From Rhabdophis nuchalis (Eukaryota > Chordata > Lepidosauria > Squamata > Natricidae): DNA of 64,000 bases. Shown here one piece after another: positions 60,501 through 64,000 of this stretch (position 1 is the stretch's first letter; each line of letters opens with the position of its first letter). The position numbers and the translations under genes were made by a program. Below the pieces are notes generated by a model. It was given only the letters and a program-made list of their open reading frames with translations, did not search any database and was not told where the DNA came from. The stretch covers positions 145,817,503 to 145,881,502 of the forward strand of contig CM077645.1 in NCBI GenBank assembly GCA_039707465.1. Direction: 5' to 3'.

Positions 60501-62330
60501 TCAAAACTTGCTGCAGTCGTAGACGAAGGCGCCTGAAGGGCGATAAAGGCTTTGGCTGGCGGGAAAGGCCATTTGGCAGCTGCTGGCCGCGCCGCTGCCG
60601 CCGGGAGAGTTGTTCAAGCCCAGCCGCTGGGAGGACTCGAACATTTCCCTCACGGCGTGGAAGTTCTGTTGCTGGCCCGGGTAGCCCGCCGACGGGGAGG
60701 GGGAGGAGGCCGACGTAGCCGAAGCGGGGCCCAAATGCGTCAGCTCGCCCACCGCCGAGGCTTGGTTGAGGTACCAAGAGGCCAAGCGGCCGCCGCCTTG
60801 AGGGTGGCCCTCCTGAGGGCTCAGGCTGAGGGACGAAGCGCTGCTGCTGCTGCTGGCCGCCAGGCTGTACTCGGGCAGCGGGTCCGGCTCGACGGGGCTG
60901 CTGCCCAAATGGGCCCCGCCGCTTCGGTCCCCGCCGCTGTTGATCCCCGTCCCTCCCCCTGAGGCCGCGGCGGCGGCGGCAGCGGCGGCGGCGGCCGCGT
61001 AGAGGCTCATGGCCTGCAAGTTGCAGTGGTAGCTGCTGCTGGTGCTGGCGGTGACGCCGCCCGCCGGCGAGGCCGCGCTGCTGGTGGTGTTGACGCCCTG
61101 ACTGCAGGGGGCGCTGTAGAGAGAGTTCTGCGCCGCCGCCGGGGAATAGCAGCTGCTGCTCAAGGCCAGAGCGGCGGTCCTGGAAGTGGAGGCGGTGGAC
61201 GAGGTGGAGGAGGAGGAAGAGGAGGCCGCGGAAGAGGCGGCGGACGGCGGCGGCAAAGCCAGGAGTTCGGCGGAGGCGCCCTGAGGCGAGGTGCGCAGGG
61301 AAGTCATGATGATGTTGTCCACGCTGAAGCCGCCGCCGCCGGGATGGTGGTGCGCCGGCGGGTGGTGGAGGGCGGCGTGGTGGTGGGGGTGCGGATGATG
61401 GTGGTGGGGGTGCTGGTGCGGGTGGGGATGATGGGGGTGGTGCTGGTTCTGCGGCTGGGACTCGGCTGCTCCGCTGGGTTCCAAGCCCAGCGCTCGGCCA
61501 CCGCGCGGGCTGCCTCCCCCTCCTCCTCCTCCTCCCCCGCTGGAGAGGCTGCTGGTGCTGGAGCTCTCCGGGCTTTCGATCTTGGGCACCGGCGCTCCTC
61601 CCAGCGGGGACAAGGCTTGCGGTGGAGACGCCGAGCCGTTCTCCGTCTTGATGTCCTGAAGCCTGACGGGGGGAGGCGGCTGCTGCTGCTGCTGGCCCCC
61701 CTCTTGCGGCTGGTGCCGCGGCGGCGGCGGCTCCTTCAGCTGGAGGCGCTCCTTCTCCTCCTTGTCCTTGACGGCGTCTTTTTTCTTGAAGCGGCGGCGG
61801 CGGCGGAGGAAAGAGCCGTTCTCGAACATGTTGTAGGAATCCGGGTCGAGGGTCCAGTAGCTGCCCTTGCCGGGCTTCTTGTCGTCGCGGGGCACCTTGA
61901 CGAAGCACTCGTTGAGCGAGAGGTTGTGCCGGATGGAGTTCTGCCAGCCCTGCTTGTTGTCCCGGTAGAAGGGGAAGCGCTCCATGATGAACTGGTAGAT
62001 GCCGTTCAGCGTGATTTTCTTCTCGGGAGCGTTCTGGATGGCCATGGTGATGAGCGCGATGTAGCTGTAGGGCGGCTTGACCAGGTCCTTGGGCTGAGGC
62101 TGCGGTGGGTACGGGCCGTACGGCCTGCCGATGCCGCCGGGGCCCCCTCCGCCGCCGCCGCCGCCCGGGTACTGCTCATGAGCGGCCGGGTGAGTCGAGT
62201 ACATGCTCATGGGGGCAGGCATGGCCGCGTAGCCTCCTCCGGCAGCCGCCCGGTAGTAACTCTGCTCGCCGCCGAGGTAAGGTACCACTCCCAGCGAGTT
62301 GGGGCTGGACACCGAATAGCGAGCCTGCAT
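60501..62330 (-). CDS. FOXC1: Forkhead box C1 transcription factor, single exon
   Basis: FOXC1 is a nuclear DNA-binding activator that controls development of eye anterior segment, mesoderm, vessels and skeleton. The 609-residue frame starts at ATG 62330 (context GAGGCCATGC) with [19 protein letters not shown], the N-terminal activation region. The forkhead domain spans residues 84-177 with [11 protein letters not shown], the recognition helix [10 protein letters not shown] (131-140) and the basic end RRRRRFKKK (nuclear localisation). Further landmarks are the sumoylation-like VRLQDIKTE (222-230), FSVDNI (335-340), [12 protein letters not shown] (434-445), SWYLNQA (518-524), [16 protein letters not shown] (551-566) and the C-terminus [16 protein letters not shown] near the start and the ending CSKF distinguish it from FOXC2. 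It is longer than human FOXC1 (553) because of low-complexity tracts: Gly 56-63 and 265-273, His-rich 297-329, Ser 369-379 and Ala 445-456. No intron is needed, as usual for this gene. The frame is intact, so the gene is probably functional. Confidence 0.97.
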   Translation of the reverse strand: MQARYSVSSPNSLGVVPYLGGEQSYYRAAAGGGYAAMPAPMSMYSTHPAAHEQYPGGGGGGGGPGGIGRPYGPYPPQPQPKDLVKPPYSYIALITMAIQNAPEKKITLNGIYQFIMERFPFYRDNKQGWQNSIRHNLSLNECFVKVPRDDKKPGKGSYWTLDPDSYNMFENGSFLRRRRRFKKKDAVKDKEEKERLQLKEPPPPRHQPQEGGQQQQQPPPPVRLQDIKTENGSASPPQALSPLGGAPVPKIESPESSSTSSLSSGGGGGGGGGSPRGGRALGLEPSGAAESQPQNQHHPHHPHPHQHPHHHHPHPHHHAALHHPPAHHHPGGGGFSVDNIIMTSLRTSPQGASAELLALPPPSAASSAASSSSSSTSSTASTSRTAALALSSSCYSPAAAQNSLYSAPCSQGVNTTSSAASPAGGVTASTSSSYHCNLQAMSLYAAAAAAAAAAAASGGGTGINSGGDRSGGAHLGSSPVEPDPLPEYSLAASSSSSASSLSLSPQEGHPQGGGRLASWYLNQASAVGELTHLGPASATSASSPSPSAGYPGQQQNFHAVREMFESSQRLGLNNSPGGSGAASSCQMAFPASQSLYRPSGAFVYDCSKF

Positions 62331-63300
62331 GGCCTCCCTTCCAGCAGCCCAGCCGGACCAAGCAGCAGCAGCAGCAGCCGACTGGCCGCCTCCTCCTCCG
62401 CCGCCTCCGCCGCCGCCTCCTCCTCCCCCGCCGCCGCCTCCTCTGCTTTCCCCCCTCCACCCCTCCGCAAATCCGGAGCCAAAAAAGTATAAACCAGGCG
62501 AGGCGACCAGGATTTTCCTTTTTTCCAAAAAGAAGAAGAGAAAAAAGAGGAGGGTGGGGAAACGACGAACCGACCCCCCCTTTCTGGATCCTATTCGGTT
62601 TTCTGCCTTCCTCGGCTCAAGGGTGCGAAAAGGAAAAGGCTCGCAACAAAATAATCAGTAAATAAAACAGCCAGCGAGAAAAGGGAGGAGGGGTGAGAGG
62701 GGGGACTCGGTCTCCTTCCTTCCCTCCCCCCTCCTCCTCCTCCTGGGTCCTTCTTCTTCTTCTTCTTAAGCCGAGGCGCCGACACTCCACGGAAGCGGCC
62801 GCCGCCGAGAAGAAAAGTTAGTTACTTCCATCGAGCACAAAAATAGAAAGGCGCGCACTCACGGGAGCCCACTCCGCTGCCCGGGTTGTTTTTCCCGCGG
62901 AGCTCGCCAACAGGTTGACTAACGCTGTCCCAGCCAGGCGAAGTAAACAGCAGGCGAGGGAGGAGAGGGGGAAAAAATGTGGAGGGAGAGGCCGCGGTCC
63001 GGATATTTCTCCCCTTCTCTCCCCCTCCTTCTCCTCCTCCTCCTCCTTTCGGGTCTAAAGCTCAGCTTAGGACGGAAGATCCACCTTCTCTCCAACGCCT
63101 GAAGGGCTGCCCCGGTCTCCGTCTCGGCTTCACTCGCCTCTGCTCAGCCGCGAGCTCCTCGGGCAGGCACCGGGGGAAAAACTTCTGAACTTTTGAGCAT
63201 CCGTCGCGGAGGCAAAGACTTTTTTACGCACTCGCTGGAGGGTTTTTTTTTCTCCCCTCTCCCCCCTTTTCTTTCCAGGCCATGAAGCTCCGCCCTGCCG
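62331..63300 (-). promoter_or_regulatory. FOXC1: FOXC1 5' leader and proximal promoter region
   Basis: Very GC- and CpG-rich, lying directly upstream of the start codon. The frame stays open upstream of the ATG for over 60 codons because of GGN repeats at 62390-62450, but no in-frame ATG was found there and that sequence does not resemble the family. No TATA box at a suitable place on the minus strand was seen, so initiation is probably of the CpG-island type. The start site cannot be fixed from sequence. Confidence 0.55.
62390..62450. repeat. Trinucleotide repeat (CCG/CCT)n in the FOXC1 leader
   Basis: About twenty CCG/CCT triplets on the plus strand (GGN on the transcript). Would form very stable structure or G-quadruplexes in the 5' UTR just ahead of the start codon. 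Confidence 0.9.
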
Positions 63301-63310
63301 GACTGCGCAG

Positions 63311-63315
63311 CCAAT
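63311..63315. promoter_or_regulatory. CCAAT box (inverted relative to FOXC1)
   Basis: AGCCAATGG on the plus strand, so ATTGGCT on the gene strand, the form bound by NF-Y, next to GC-rich boxes (GGCGGAGGCG). It is about 980 nt upstream of the ATG. A plausible proximal promoter element, but not proven. Confidence 0.4.
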
Positions 63316-63427
63316 GGAAAGGCGGAGGCGAGTTCTGAATGGGCGTCGGAGAGAAATGTTGCTGCTAGTACTCCAGAAGTTGCTGCCGCCGCCGCCGCCA
63401 CTTGCAGAATTACAATTCTGAGACCGG

Positions 63428-63459
63428 CCACACACACGCGCGCACACGCACACGCACGG
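63428..63459. repeat. CA/CG alternating tract
   Basis: CACACACGCGCGCACACGCA and following bases alternate purine and pyrimidine, a potential Z-DNA tract at the edge of the FOXC1 promoter. Confidence 0.85.
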
Positions 63460-64000
63460 ACCCCTCATCCATATCCCCCTCCCATCCATACACGGCTTCT
63501 CAAGCCTCCTTCCTCGCCCAGGACGTTAGGTGGATCGAATGGCAGGATCTACCCGTCCGGAATGAAAACATGCACACACACATACACACACCGAGTCACT
63601 CACCCAAGAGGCCAACGTCGCTTTAACCACAGTAATATCTTTGCTAATACCACTTGGTATTTTGGAAGGCTTTGGAGAAGATTAACCGAGCTTGCGATAA
63701 GGCTCGGCGGTAGATGTCATTGGTAGATGATACAGGAAAAGGAAATATGCAGCTGCGCTGAAAGTAAAGAGAAATCGCCAAACCCGTTTTAAGAGTGTTA
63801 ATATCTCGATTTGGCCCGGTTGCAAACGGTACTGTAGCGGCTTTTCAGAGCTTTTCATCAGACTGCATCTACTTTTCCCCCTCCCCATTCCAAGAAAAGG
63901 TTTGGAAAAATGGGGGGGGGGATGGGTCTGATCCATCGTTGGACATTTTAAGTAGCAATATAAATGACAACTTCAAGGGGAAACTAATAAACGGAAACAT
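63460..64000. other. Upstream flank of FOXC1, nothing recognised
   Basis: GC content falls towards the window end. A short CA-rich run is at 63574-63592. No exon of another gene was seen. Confidence 0.55.

Noticed and set aside
60442..61908. 488-codon minus-strand open frame overlapping FOXC1 in another frame
   Set aside because: Composed of Arg/Pro/Gln repeats caused by the GC-rich trinucleotide repeats of FOXC1. No domain.
60501..62330. Assignment as FOXC2
   Set aside because: The N-terminus ([12 protein letters not shown]) and C-terminus ([10 protein letters not shown]), and the neighbouring GMDS, all fit FOXC1. FOXC2 ends in CTKY and lies next to other genes.
61026..62492. 488-codon open frame on the plus strand opposite FOXC1
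   Set aside because: It is the antisense shadow of the GC-rich FOXC1 coding sequence, rich in Ala, Gly, Arg and Val, with no family resemblance. The minus-strand frame carries the forkhead domain.
62331..62528. N-terminal extension of FOXC1 by 66 codons
   Set aside because: The upstream part begins at a TTG, not ATG, consists largely of poly-Gly, and the ATG at 62330 gives the conserved start [14 protein letters not shown].

Overview
The window is vertebrate nuclear DNA from a squamate reptile, most likely a snake. Three things support this: two genes with recognisable vertebrate orthologues, a full-length Sauria SINE (a squamate-specific tRNA-derived SINE), and many CR1/L3- and L2-type LINE fragments with microsatellite tails plus short hAT-type elements, a mix typical of snakes and lizards. 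No prokaryotic gene, CRISPR array, tRNA gene, rRNA gene or viral gene was seen.

Layout. Positions 1-40059 are intron of GMDS (GDP-mannose 4,6-dehydratase, plus strand). This part is AT-rich, almost free of coding sequence and densely sown with transposable elements. The last two coding exons of GMDS lie at 40060-40128 and 40833-40895, and its 3' UTR probably ends near 41245. Positions 41246-59500 are intergenic, switch sharply to GC- and CpG-rich blocks from about 42.2 kb, and carry long polypyrimidine and tetranucleotide repeats. FOXC1, a single-exon forkhead transcription factor gene, is on the minus strand at 62330-60501, with its 3' UTR below and a GC-rich leader and promoter region above, up to about 63.5 kb. 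GMDS and FOXC1 therefore converge tail to tail, the same arrangement as human 6p25.3.

How the genes relate. GMDS makes the GDP-fucose precursor and FOXC1 is a developmental regulator. They share no pathway, but their linkage is old. A likely reason, which is inference, is that regulatory DNA for the FOX genes lies inside and around GMDS. Two repeat-free stretches (32700-33260 and 58920-59110) are the best candidates for such elements.

Mobile DNA. Many insertions are bounded precisely by target-site duplications that can be read directly: a Sauria SINE with a 13-bp duplication, several hAT-type elements with 8-bp duplications (one nested inside another copy of its own family), and a 1.6-kb Tc1-like element with IR/DR-type ends and a dead transposase. 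I found no convincing new biological system. The most unusual items are the histidine-rich expansion in FOXC1, an inverted-repeat-bounded minisatellite at 45379-45904, a large AT-centred palindrome at 26235-26464, and a tRNA-like repeat with a duplicated end at 28285-28677.
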